Source: Athripsodes cinereus (Eukaryota; Arthropoda; Insecta; Trichoptera; Leptoceridae). From it: a DNA stretch of 64,000 nt. Of this stretch, positions 38,385-49,029 are shown piece after piece. The stretch spans positions 6,497,122 through 6,561,121 of the forward strand of contig OX388327.1 in assembly GCA_947579605.1 (NCBI GenBank), given 5' to 3'. A program made the translations under genes and the position numbers. Under the pieces are notes generated by a model. That model was not told where the DNA came from. It searched no databases and saw nothing but the letters and a program-made list of their open reading frames with translations. Each line of letters opens with the position of its first letter. The first letter of the stretch is position 1.

Positions 38385-38445
38385 TTTGTCTACTGGTTAG
38401 TGGTTATCCCACTTTTATAAGATGTCGTGATAGTAAAGACAGATC
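38385..38445 (+). repeat. DR1 3' end
   Basis: ATGCAGTTTGTCTACTGGTT AGTGGTTATCCCACTTTTAT AAGATGTCGTGATAGTAAAG: diverged hairpin end of DR1. Confidence 0.55.
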
Positions 38446-38449
38446 GGAT

Positions 38450-39145
38450 AAGTATTTTATTACAAATTTTTTTATCTTTAAACTTTTTTTACATATTACC
38501 TACTGTATAATTTAAAACTAAATCAAAAAATAAATCAGTCTAGGAAGCATAATTTAAAGACAATAGGTACTTATTACAAAAGGAAAGGCACAAGAATTCT
38601 ATTTCATTTCTAAAAGATTTTACCAAGCATGTTAATTTTTTTCAAGGAGTTCACTGTTCATTATGTACACGTTTCACATATTGTTACAAAATAAGTATTA
38701 CCGATATAAAAATATCAGTGAATAAAATTTCCACCCTTATCTAATCACCACCACCATTGTACCCCGTAGTGTCCCCGGGGTATTTTAGAGCTCATGTATG
38801 CTTGGTACCGCTAACCCAACCTCCTCATTCTCTTTCTGTGAAACATATCCCAACCCCCTCTAAATCCACATACACATACACCCCGACTCACCCCTAGCCT
38901 CCCACCTCGGTCGGGTCTTGAAGGCTTTGAGTTATGAAGTTTTGAAAAATTTTAATCATCTAAATAATAATATGTTTCAAATTAATTATATATAATAATT
39001 ATTGTAGGAGTACATACATCAATCATATTATTTACACGATTTTGAATTTAATGAATTATAAAACACACAATTTATTTTTTGAAAAATCTTATACATGGGT
39101 ATTTATAATATTTTAGAAGTTTAATGACCAGCAATAAAGTCATTT
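38450..39145. other. No gene seen
   Basis: AT-rich with C-rich patches at 38755-38920 (ACCCCGTAGTGTCCCCGGGG, CACCTCGGTCGGG). No motif recognised. Confidence 0.4.
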
Positions 39146-39149
39146 TTTC

Positions 39150-39490
39150 TGTCTCCCCGATGCGATGTCGGCGACCAACTTGGCGAATGCCTCCCTGTCT
39201 TTCACGAGGCCAAAATGTCCATTACACTCCTCAGACACCTGTCCAGTCTCGAATATAATGCTCGTCTTCTGCCAATACTCTTTCTTTTTTTTCTATTATC
39301 TCCTTCAATACGAGTCTCAGCATATATGTAGTATCCCTTTTTCTCCGTTTTAAAATATGCCCGAAGTCCAAATAAAGTCTCCTAATTTCATAACATGTGT
39401 TAGTGATGGTGATGGTGACTTGATTTTTTCGCCGTTTTATGGTACTTAAACCATCCCAAGGGCTCCGGTTAACAGTGCAGTCTTTAATTT
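39150..39490 (-). mobile_element. LINE-F-type RT C-terminal fragment
   Basis: The minus strand shows GHILKRRKRDTTYMLRLVLK EIIEKK, then IRDWTGV and, after a frameshift, LVKDREAFAKLVADIAS. GHI-x-R, a leucine-rich helix, W-x-G-V/I and DREAF-x-x-LVA-x-I is the LINE-F end pattern also seen at 58816-59380. It is frameshifted and 5'-truncated. Confidence 0.65.
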
Positions 39491-39759
39491 TCTTCAAAAG
39501 TTGGGTTTGGTTGGTTTTTTCTCAGTACAGTTAGTAAAATGATGAATATGAAATCTTCCAATTTATTGATGGAAAATAATTAAGGGCCAAGTGATCCTAG
39601 TAAATTTTAATGGATTTGCAATTTAAGACTGGCTGGAGTAATGTCTTTGTACATAAGAGTGGTCTTTAACGTTGAGGAAACTTATTATGGCATTTATGCC
39701 TCTTTAGAGAAGAAGAAGACATATGTATAAGATGTATGTATCTCTTTAATCAAAAACAA

Positions 39760-39915
39760 AAATCCATATATTCACTGTGTCGGTGTTTAGATAGTAGAAT
39801 TCCATGATGAAATTAATAAAACATCTATTTTATTCAACTATGCGATTTATGTATTCTCGAGAGAGAGAGAGACGTCAATGATTGACAATGTCCTAACAAG
39901 ACGAAAGATAGTTTT
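39760..39915. mobile_element. MITE-2 copy, reverse orientation
   Basis: TTCACTGTGTCGGTGTTTAG ATAGTAGAATTCCATGATGA is the reverse of the MITE-2 extension; GAGAGAGAGACGTCAATGAT TGACAATGTCCTAACAAGAC GAAAGAT is the hairpin part, with one arm shortened. Confidence 0.6.
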
Positions 39916-40005
39916 ACTATTTTCGTTAAAAATCCATATCAAATATTTTAAGGATAAGGTTGTAATCATTGGATTAGTACGGCGCATTTATTGAAAGAAC
40001 TTAAA

Positions 40006-40738
40006 GGGCCCCTTTAGCAAAAACGATAAAACATTCAATTTTCAACAAGTTTGGTACACAAACTCTCAAAACTTGTTGACCCTACGAACATTTTGATTTG
40101 ATATAATATGAAAACAAATATTAATTACCAATATCAAACTTTAACTTAAAAAAAACACGATTTTAGCTTCATAGTATTCGTTTATAAAAAAGCATATTTT
40201 TCTAAAAATCGAATTCGAGGGTGTGTTTGGTACATAAATGCACGAGAATCCTAAAAATTTTCATATATTTATTTTAATATTGAGAATATTTAGATAGTTA
40301 TTACAATTATAGAACAACAAAAAATCTATTTTTTTTTTCATGGATATTGACCGACTTTTTTTGATAAAGTATAAATTTTGATAATTTTTTTTGATAAAGT
40401 TTCTCATATTTTGAAACCAAAAATCACCACATGAAATCAATTTTTAGTATACTTAAAAAAGTTTGCTAAAATCTATAATATTTATATGCTTGATAGAATG
40501 AATAAAAAATATATATATTTTACAAATAATTTGCATTTTGATATAACAAAGAGTACCTAAATAAATCTCGTCAGTGTGCGACAATTTTTATTTTTTATTA
40601 AAAAACTAATATTGGTAATAAATATTTGATTTTTTTTTTATCAAATCAATATGTTCGCAAGGGTCAACAAGTTTTGGCAGTTTTTCTATCAAATTTGTTG
40701 AAAATAGAATATTTTACCGTTTTTGCTAAACGGTGCCC
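40006..40738 (-). mobile_element. T1 long-TIR element, copy B (inverted relative to A)
   Basis: Bounded by TTAA at 40001-40004 (one A offset) and 40739-40742. Its left end, GGGCCCCTTTAGCAAAAACG ATAAAACATTCAATTTTCAA CAAGTTTGGTACACAAACTC, is nearly identical to the right end of copy A in reverse, and its right end matches A's left. The middle has a few indels. The two copies lie 1.7 kb apart in opposite orientation, so the region 37578-40738 is one large inverted repeat. Confidence 0.88.
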
Positions 40739-40744
40739 TTAAGT

Positions 40745-41335
40745 CTTGAAAACTCTAACGATATGAAGTTTGCTCTAGATATAATAATAATAATTTAATG
40801 AACACAACAATATACCTATACATACTATTTAATTAAAACTATTATCGAAACATAATATCTCTCTTATAGAGACAAAAGGCTCGTGTAAAGGAGAGTGTTG
40901 AGCTTAACCGTTTTCTTTGAAAAAAGCTGCAAAAGTATCGGGAAAGGCACGTGTTCAAAAATGGACACAGAATGGCTGATGACGATGGATAAATAAGTTA
41001 TTATGGCTTAAAATAAATTCATTTTAAAATGAAAAATACACTCTGTTTTTATAATATAAATTCCGTATATTTTTTTATAATACAGTCACGTGGCAGATAT
41101 AAATATTTTTAAAACCACTTCTTCACGTCTGATAGTCACGTTTATTTTTTATTATCCATTTTTTTAACATCACCGTCCGTATCCACGAATTTATTTATTT
41201 ATCGTTCGGCTTCAGAGAAGAGTTGACAAAAATACATTAATATTTTTTTTAAATAAAGGGACAATGACTCTTAAAATTTATATAATTTTTAGATTATAAT
41301 TTGTAATCAAATCTTATTAATAATTCTTGTTGGGT
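40745..41335. other. No gene seen
   Basis: AT-rich sequence only; TAATAATAATAATT near 40780. Confidence 0.45.
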
Positions 41336-41344
41336 GATATTTTG

Positions 41345-41560
41345 GGAAAGTCTAAGTTTTCGATTCCCCGGTAAAGAATTGGTCTCTTTCTCTTTTCCGT
41401 AAGTTTTCGAATGTCCTGTAAAAGGCAGGTGTAAGTAAAATTAAAGACATTTTACATGTCGAGTTCAGCGATAAAGTTTGCCACCTATCCTTAAAGTCTT
41501 ATTATTTTGTTGTCACGAGAAGATAGCTTGCATGTTTATCACATACCTAATGTTTCAGTG
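41345..41560 (+). repeat. DR1, nearly complete sense copy
   Basis: CCCCGGTAAAGAATTGGTCT CTTTCTCTTTTCCGTAAGTT TTCGAATGTCCTGTAAAAGG CAGG, ACATGTCGAGTTCAGCGATA AAGTTTGCCACCTATCC, TCACGAGAAGATAGCTTGCA TGTTTATCACATACC. With 41805-41885 it reconstructs the whole family from 5' CCGG-TAAAG to 3' hairpin. Confidence 0.87.
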
Positions 41561-41804
41561 ACATAATATTAAATGACATAAGAAAATCATTACAAGCATC
41601 TCAAATTTCTCCGAAATAAGACATTTGAAATTATTTATATTGTTGATTGGTTTGTAATTTGTCTTGTTTTTTTGTTATTGTATGTTTTCTTTTTTATTTT
41701 TATGTCTGTCATTTATTATAAAATATATTGTAACTTTAATTTATTTTTATTTTTATTTCTGTCATAATTTTTAAACATGTAACGGCTGACGCCGTATATT
41801 GTAA

Positions 41805-41890
41805 TAAAACATGCAACTGGTCTGCTGGTTACCCTACTTTTGGGATATGACGTCACGGCAGAGTACCTATTAGTAGTAGAAGCAGCAGTA
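41805..41890 (+). repeat. DR1 3' end with AGTAGTAG tail
   Basis: ACATGCAACTGGTCTGCTGG TTACCCTACTTTTGGGATAT GACGTCACGGC, then TATTAGTAGTAGAAGCAGCA GTAGTAGG. The tail is a TAG repeat rather than poly(A). Confidence 0.75.
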
Positions 41891-41894
41891 GTAG

Positions 41895-42740
41895 GTATAA
41901 AACTTTTGTGAAAAATAGCATAGAAAATCAATGTTAGTATGGAAATCAATTAAAATGTAATTAGTTTTTGGGCCCTACTGTCATTTCACTACAAATGGAT
42001 TTGTCCAGTTTCGATATTAAACAACACATATTTCATTGCGCAGTTTGTAGAAAAATCTCGATCAGGATAGTATAGTTGATAGTTTGGTTATAGTCTCCGT
42101 GACAGTTTATTTGGGACGGGTAGGCATAATTAATTTGCCGAAAAATAACATTTTCCCCATTTACATACAACAATATATAATACACATGACGTAATATATC
42201 TACACCTACGATATTATAATAATGGCTAATTGAAAACCAACACGCACCGATCCTCACTCAAAATATTATATTAATATTAATTTCATAAATATTTTCGTAT
42301 GTTCGTATGTACCTACTTAGATGTATGTTTGTATGCAAAAACAATATTGTTCGATTGTCCGGTTGACGGATTGATGGAACCAATTGGCGGCCAGTATGGC
42401 GTATTTGTAACGGACACTATTCTTGGGCAAGACAAAATAAAAAAAAATTGCTTCCTTCAAATTTTTCTGGGTATCACGTGTATACAATGTGTTTCGAGTA
42501 GGTATTGCATTATGTTCATCATCAAAAAGTGGACGTTGTTGTGTGTGGATCATACGAAAGGGAATTTCGGAAAACGTACGGCCGGGTTCTAGAGTGAAAA
42601 CTGCTCTTGGACTGTACGACGTGTTGCCTAGAGAAATATGACACTGCTCTAAAAGGGATATTTTAAAAGTTGGCCATGGATTTCTTGATTGATGAGGGCA
42701 GAGGCAAATGTAGGGGAATGTTTTTTTATTGATGTAGAGT
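41895..42740. other. No gene recognised
   Basis: Two antisense open frames overlap at 42299-42592 (97 codons, plus) and 42317-42553 (78 codons, minus). Neither product shows a domain I recognise, and no poly(A) signal or splice context singles one out. Confidence 0.35.
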
Positions 42741-42744
42741 GTTT

Positions 42745-42826
42745 AGAATGTTTCTTCTTCTTCTATCAGTGCCGTATTATGTCCTCCCGACGTTGACGAC
42801 CACTCTGGAGAATGCCTCTCTGTCAC
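42745..42826 (-). mobile_element. LINE-F 3' end with (GAA)n tail
   Basis: The minus strand encodes DREAFSRVVVNVGRT, a stop, and AGAAGAAGAAGAAAC. It matches the GGTCGTCAACGTCGGGAGGA block of other LINE-F copies. DR1 sequence begins directly beside it. Confidence 0.78.
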
Positions 42827-42827
42827 A

Positions 42828-42928
42828 ATTTATCTATAATTTCAATGTCTCCCTTTTAAAAGACACCGTAAAACCTGCAGGAAAGAGTGGGATACTCTTT
42901 TTTACCGGGGAATCCACGGGGTGCTGTC
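42828..42928 (-). repeat. DR1 5' half
   Basis: CTCCCTTTTAAAAGACACCG TAAAACCTGCAGGAAAGAGT GGGATACTCTTTTTTACCGG GGAATCCACGG: reverse-sense DR1 5' part, retaining the GGGG-CCACGG terminus. Confidence 0.75.
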
Positions 42929-43289
42929 CTTAATTTAGAAAAATAACACACTTATTAATTTGAGCTCTTTTTAAAATTTGTTTCCGAAGCAAAGCAGAGT
43001 ATAACTGCTAGTTATCATAATAATAAAAGCAATAATAATATTTCGGTGTAACCTAACCTATGTATATACGCCAGTATACACTGTCAGTACGTATACATAT
43101 TGTAATCTGCCAACTAATAATATTAGTGTTAAAATATTAAGTATGCCGTCCACTCGGACAGTTTGTAAAGGTGAAATTATACCGAAACATTCACATTCGA
43201 AATTAGAATGTAACATTGACACTTACTTAAAGATGTGAAAATCCAGTCAAATGCTATATTTAATATTTATGTATTTTAAAAAAGGTTAC

Positions 43290-43603
43290 AATCACGCCCC
43301 GATCTAGTTACTTGGCCGCTCCGGGTAAAAATAATACTTGCCGCCCTTGATGACAGTGATAACTTCTAAGTCATGAATATGTTTTACCAGTTTCCCCAAT
43401 TTGGTACCTCAGATTCCAAAATTTGACGATTTTACTGACATCATTACGCAGCAAGATAAAAAAAAATACATCAATTTTGGAATTTCTCACAATTTCCTCT
43501 GTTTTGTTAAAGACTTAATTCTCACAATCACATATTTGATATTTTAGTTATTTTTTTTGGTGCATTTTCCCGGCTCGCCCTCTTTTTAGATCGGGCCCTA
43601 ATA
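43290..43603. mobile_element. Probable hAT-like MITE, diverged ends
   Basis: Left CGCCCCGATCTAGTTACTTG GCCGCTCCGGG and right CCCGGCTCGCCCTCTTTTTA GATCGGGCC are imperfect inverted repeats. The interior ACCTCAGATTCCAAAATTTG ACGATTTT is shared with the hAT MITE at 22221-22527. No clean target duplication was seen. Confidence 0.5.
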
Positions 43604-43609
43604 ACAAAC

Positions 43610-44395
43610 ATACAAATGACTCACAATTTTCTTTGACGCTGATAATTTCATTTTATTAGCTGGACTATATTTTCACGAACATAAACTAGTCAACTAGGTA
43701 TTCATATTTACTTAAAGGTCAACAGTAATACAATTCAATAATACTACACTTTTAAAAAATAGAACTATAAACACGCAAGTTTTTACAAAAGTCAGCTGTC
43801 ATCGAACAACATGCGCCACAATTAGTTTCAAAACACATAATTATGCAATATTTAAAGTCTGCGTCGCCTTCCTCAATCATGAGCCCTTATTTCATGACTA
43901 GGCATAGTCCTCCCATTCCTCTTGATACGGCGCAATCTTTATTTCTTCTACTGTAATGATCCTCTTCCTATCATCCCTTTTACTTTAATACATTGATAGA
44001 TCGTTTCGGTAAATGATTTCAAGTGAATCGTCCCATAAATCCTCTGGCATATTTTCATAGGTGAAGATAACAATTAACGAGTAAATCATATTGTTAATTA
44101 ATAAAGCTAATTTACCTGAGCACTACCAACATATCTACATATGTATGTATGTATATTATGTACATACCTACCTAAGTACTTAAACACAAATCTACTTGCA
44201 CCAATCAGTGATGTGTCTAAAGCTTTCATAGTGATTTCACACAAAATGTTGTCTAAGAATAATAATAATTATAGAAAATATGATGCTTTGTCTCTTGGTC
44301 ATTGGTCAACATCATCCAGACGCTCTACATGTCGAAATCTCTAAAAATGTGCAACTATCAATGTACTGTTTTCAGTGACATTAAGTCCTACGATT
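43610..44395. other. No gene seen
   Basis: AT-rich; no repeat family identified. Short open frames at 44141-44344 have no recognisable motif. Confidence 0.4.
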
Positions 44396-44399
44396 TTAT

Positions 44400-44575
44400 T
44401 ATTATTATCTTAAAAATGTCTCCCTGCACTGAGATCATAACAGCTTTTGGCCAAGGCGATCTCAGCAGGAAAAAAAAAAAAAACAAATTAAAAAAAAAAC
44501 ACAAAGGAGACATCCATCATTAAAAAGAAACAACAGAATCAATGAAGAGTCTCTATCCTGGCGAAACATGTATCT
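44400..44575 (-). mobile_element. LINE-L 3' end with (ATA)n tail
   Basis: Shared with 54268-54475: CCCTGCACTGAGATCATAAC AGCTTTTGGCCAAGGCGATC TCAGCA, then AAAGAAACAACAGAATCAA and CTCTATCCTGGCGA. CTGAGATC...GATCTCAG forms a hairpin. In minus sense the element ends TAAGATAATAATAATAA. The same GGCCAAGGCGATC block occurs at 11360-11385 as FWDRLGRKL coding sequence, so it is LINE-derived. Confidence 0.7.
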
Positions 44576-45044
44576 ATCAAACCCACCACATGCGTTATTT
44601 TATATCTATTCATGTATAATTTTATGTTTATGTAATAGTAAAAATTATATTAATTTAATTCTTCACTGAAAGCCTATGTACTGTAATTATATTTTAATTA
44701 ATGTTCATATTATTATTTTATTATCTACGTACCAACTTAATAATACCTAGCCTTTTAAATAATTATAGTTCTGTTCTGATGGAAAAATAATTAATTAATA
44801 TTTTGAAAATTGAACGACGCCAAAGGTGATGAAAAACTATTGGGTAGTTCTTTTTGTTTTTGTAACTCTTACGGTACTACGACATTCGATAACTTAGAGA
44901 AAAGAGTGATTTTCGAGTTCGCTCTAAAATGTGTGCCATTCGTGTTTCATTCCTAAATGGTCAAACTAACACACTTGCTAATAAAATAACATTCCATTCT
45001 CTTTGCTTATCATACTTTTGTGAGGTTATAGTATTCTTAAAATC

Positions 45045-45228
45045 AGTTCGTCGGTAGCCTGGAGGTAGAGTCTCGGCCTCGTGAACATGGGGTCAGTGGT
45101 TCGATACCAGGTGCCGGCAAACTACCCTTTCACGACACAAGCTTTTAGTAGCTTACTGTGAAAGGTGTATAAGGTTGTATTTGGGTTTATAACAAAAACC
45201 CAGATATATCTTTTTAAAAAAAAAAAAA
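45045..45228 (+). mobile_element. SINE-1, full length
   Basis: AGTTCGTCGGTAGCCTGGAG GTAGAGTCTCGGCCTCGTGA, GGTTCGATACCAGGTGCCGG box B, the conserved body, and AACCCAGATATATCTTTTTA followed by A12. It is very close to 12224-12402, suggesting recent dispersal. Confidence 0.92.
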
Positions 45229-45229
45229 G

Positions 45230-45880
45230 TCAACCTATTCAACACTTTTCTTTAAGATTCATTATTTCATCCCATCCGGGCATTTGCTACGAACAGTTCA
45301 ATGGACTAACTGCCCGTAATAATCATACAGATTGTCCTCTTCATACAACATAAATATGAGAGATTCAGAATAGGTGACGATCTTCAATGCATAAATTATT
45401 TATTTTTCCTGTCGAAACCCAAAAAACCCAATCAAATTGACGTCAAGAGTAATGTGCAAAATGCACAGCACGTTGAGATGCGTTAAATATAATTATCCTC
45501 CATAGTGCATGTGACAGGACACAATGGATACTTCAACAAGTGTGGCATGGTCTGTGCTGCACCACAATCACACGCTCCGGATTCGTCCTGTAGGAAGCCC
45601 CATCGTTCTCTATTCTCACAACAGTTCCGAGTTTTGTGTATAAATGAAAGCATACTGTATGAGGTAATGGGGTAGCCTGCTTAAGATAATATATGTATGA
45701 TTATCGAGTTTATGTATTGAAATTGTGTATAGGTAATATTAATATTAAGTAAACTTAACCCTTTTCGCACCACCGTCATCGTCATAAACGAAGTAAAGCG
45801 CAATGTAAACAATTTAACTGGTAGTACTATTCTGGGTATCGGAGGGAAAATACACAATGTAAAGAAATGTCTACCAGCTA
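45230..45880. other. No gene seen
   Basis: A DR1-like scrap (GAGATTCAGAATAGGTGACG ATCTTCAATGC) sits at 45358-45390. Otherwise nothing recognised. Confidence 0.4.
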
Positions 45881-45884
45881 ACAT

Positions 45885-45962
45885 GCAAGCCGTCTTCTCT
45901 GAGCCAACAAAATATTAAGACATTCAGGATGGGTGACAAACTTTATCGCAGAGTATTTATTT
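45885..45962 (-). repeat. DR1 fragment
   Basis: AACATGCAAGCCGTCTTCTC TGAGCCAACAAAATATTAAG ACATTCAGGATGGGTGACAA ACTTTATCGC, the middle of DR1 in reverse sense. Confidence 0.78.
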
Positions 45963-45964
45963 AT

Positions 45965-46840
45965 TTTACCTCAAACGGTTAACAGCCATTTACAAAATTG
46001 TTACATATTAAAACATTTGAATATTTTATGGAACACATAACTAAGCAATAAGTAAAATAAATGAGAAAAAAAAAACAAATTTAAAAACGCATTTATAAAA
46101 AAATATAACAAGTCATGACAAATTGTAATATGTCTTTATTTAAAAAAATATATGTGCAAAGGTTTAAAGTATTAAATATAGCTTTAAAAACACAACATAA
46201 TAATATTAAAAAATAAGTATGGATTTACTAGTAAAAATTAGTCTGCACTTAACAGTCAACTATCTTTAAATGAACATATTCACAATTTTAGTCAAATATA
46301 TTAAATATAAAAATGTCAGTGAAAATCCGAGGTGAATCAACGTACACTCAACAAATCTATCAATAACAAAGCAATCAAACAGTCAATAATAAAATTTATA
46401 TGAATATGTAATCAGAAAGGCCATAAAAAGGACCATAAAATATGTTCATATTTCAATTTGTTCATAAATCTAGATAGTGTAATTTTCCTCTGATAAACAG
46501 ATTCAACAAGAATCTTCTTTGGTATCGCCCGATGGCAACAAGGGTTGATCTTTTCCTTCTGAGGGTGTTAATGAATCGAATTAATAATTGGCAAACAAGG
46601 GGTTGTATGCTGGTAAAGGATCTTAGGCCATAAACCTTGACGGTGGTGAAAATATTATCCACGTAAGACGATTTTCTTTGTATGACTTATCGAAGACTGT
46701 AACGTTTTCCGCCGATCATATATACGTCCATCGATTTAGTGTTTTAAATATATAATCAAATAAATATGTAAGTAATATAATAAAAAAAATAGTAAATATA
46801 TAAAAAATAAATAAATTATATTTAGCGGTTAATTATATTG
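45965..46840. other. No gene recognised
   Basis: Starts with TATTTATTTATTTTACCTC, perhaps the 3' tail of a minus-strand LINE. A 66-codon minus-strand open frame (46462-46662), rich in Arg and Leu, has no motif I can name. Confidence 0.35.
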
Positions 46841-46844
46841 AGAG

Positions 46845-46957
46845 GTTGCATGAATGCATAGGAGGAGAAAGAAGTATAAAGGGATAGATCTACATATGTG
46901 GCGTTCCGTTCTTTCTGCCTACCCCACTTGGAAAAGATAGATAGATATTAAGTTATT
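46845..46957 (+). mobile_element. LINE-E 3' end with GATA tail
   Basis: GAGAGGTTGCATGAATGCAT AGGAGGAGAAAGAAGTATAA AGGGATAGATCTACATATGT GGCGTTCCGTTCTTTCTGCC TACCCCACTTGG, tail AAAAGATAGATAGATA. It matches 7330-7385 and 24300-24425. Confidence 0.8.
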
Positions 46958-47129
46958 TTCAATGGTATCACTTCAATGGTATCTACTTTCAATGGTATCT
47001 CCATGATATATCTGGAAAATATTGTAATACGCCTTACACATATGTATAGTACCTATAGAGTTTTTATGTTAAAAAAAAATACGACGTGGAAAATCAGTAA
47101 GCAATATCGACTTAATTGTGTACAAACGA

Positions 47130-47258
47130 AAACGGGTTTGTTGGAAGAAATAGCAATGCTATGATAAAATTGTTCACTGTGTATTTTATGTGATACGTTT
47201 TTCACTAATGTTCATGATGAATTTTTGCATGTAAGAAAAATAGAATAAATAAATACAA
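47130..47258 (+). mobile_element. LINE-K 3' UTR copy, diverged
   Basis: GGGTTTGTTGGAAGAAATAG CAATGCTATGATAAAATTGT TCACTGTG, TTGCATGTAAGAAAAATAGA ATAAATAAATA. It is the same 3' UTR with more substitutions. Confidence 0.65.
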
Positions 47259-47259
47259 G

Positions 47260-48970
47260 TCTTTTTAACTTGAGATAATATCGAGGTTCTGGGCACAATG
47301 TCAATCTGGGTTTCCAAATGTTCACGCAACTAAGATATGGTGAAGGTGATATATAATTGAAACTGCACTATTTGCAAGAGGACGGACGACTTGTATGTTT
47401 AAAGAAACCTACGACATCGGCTGTTCATTTATTTATAACATAACCATACCAATAAGTATAACATTTTTATTATTATTACTAAAAATAAGACGATTCTTAC
47501 AAGGATCATTGCAGCTGAAGACCAATGCAATGTCAGAAAATATTTGCTTTCAATTTTCCTTGTAAATTTTGCATGTCACGTAATATACATATATAGAAAG
47601 TCACAATGTATAATAAATGTTATAAAAAGCACACAGTTATCTATAAATTTTCAATGCGAAATAACATCGAATTTCACCTTCATTCACGATTTTTTTGAGT
47701 GTCGCAAATGATGTTGCCGCATCTCAATTAATAATAACCGTTAACCCTTCTGTTTTGGACCTTCGGATAAGTTTTGGGGTTTAATTTTGTTTACCTAGTA
47801 AAGATTTCAAACATCGCGAAAGGGTAACCTATCTCCTTACCCCTATATATTGTATACATAAAACATTATATCTAGTATCATTAAAACCTACCCCCATATT
47901 ATACTTGCACACTCACCCCATTCTTCGTACCTGGACCATCGATTTATTAAAATTTTAAATGAGTACTTTTTGACGACTTTGTTTTATGTGTTTCTTATTA
48001 ATTATGTTGGTTTTATTACGAGTTTTATGGCGTACTGATAAGACATCTGAGACTTATGACATTTTCACAAGAAATTTATCTAGCAATGGGTGATGCTACC
48101 CATTTTGACTGTCCTGGTATGTAAACTCTTATTTCGACCAAGGCCCAGTACTTTAATGCTTCCTTAGGGTGAAGCTTAAAATAATAATAATAAGACAATT
48201 TATACAGCGTCGTATTGTGATCATATCACTTCAAGGGCTCTTTACAACATCTAGGATCAACATTCACGTACATTTTTAAAATTACATAGGCAGTAAAAAT
48301 ATAAGATAATGCAACCAAATTAACAATTATAATTATGTATGTTCAACAGACATTTGGTCTTCGGCAAAAAATTTAATATGAGCTAAAAAACCTAATCGCT
48401 GAATTTAAGATGTAGTAGGATGGAAGATATCACTACATAGTGATAATCTAACTGCATAACTGCGTAATTATCGTGCAAGTATTTTGAATTTTATATTGTT
48501 TTATAAACACTATTGTATAATGACGATGTGCAAAAATAAAAATACAATTGTCGAGCTTATGGTGTAATGTAGTGCGATGTTCTTCAACTAGTCCGATTTA
48601 AAAAAGTCGAAATCTTTAAAATACAAAACCTTCTACCTCAATTTTTACAATAATAACAATAATTATCAAGCGACGAAAGAAAATTAATGAAAAAAAACTT
48701 TTCGCAACTCTTCATGGAAGATTTGGAGTCAATTCCTCAGAGACGAAGATTAATAAATATAATATTCAGAAAAAAAGTTTACGAGGAGTCAGTTTTTATT
48801 TCTGTTTTTTTTTTTACTCGCCGAAGTCCTCCCGAAAGAGTCATTATTCAAAATCGCCCAACTCCATGTTGTATGTATCTCTGCACTAATTTTGTACTAG
48901 TAGATATTATTTATTTAGGTATGTTTGAGTCACAAATAAAAGTCACAGCTGCGAAGTAACAGTTGCAAAT
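47260..48970. other. No gene recognised
   Basis: About 1.7 kb of AT-rich DNA. A 90-codon plus-strand open frame (48687-48959) starts MKKNFSQLFMEDLESIPQR; it has no motif I recognise. A DR1-like scrap (ACCTAATCGCTGAATTTAAG ATGTA) is at 48388-48415. Confidence 0.4.
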
Positions 48971-48974
48971 AAAT

Positions 48975-49028
48975 TATTCCGTGGAAACCCCTCGGTAAAG
49001 AATAGGTCTTCCACTTTTTTTTAATGTG
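48975..49028 (+). repeat. DR1 5' end fragment
   Basis: TTCCGTGGAAACCCCTCGGT AAAGAATAGGTCTTCCACTT: first 45 bp of DR1. Confidence 0.65.
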
Positions 49029-49029
49029 A

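Noticed and set aside
44427..44466. CTGAGATC...GATCTCAG hairpin considered as a ribozyme or riboswitch
   Set aside because: The same block is coding-like LINE sequence at 11353-11385 and part of a repeated LINE 3' end at 54320-54350; the pairing is limited to eight bases.
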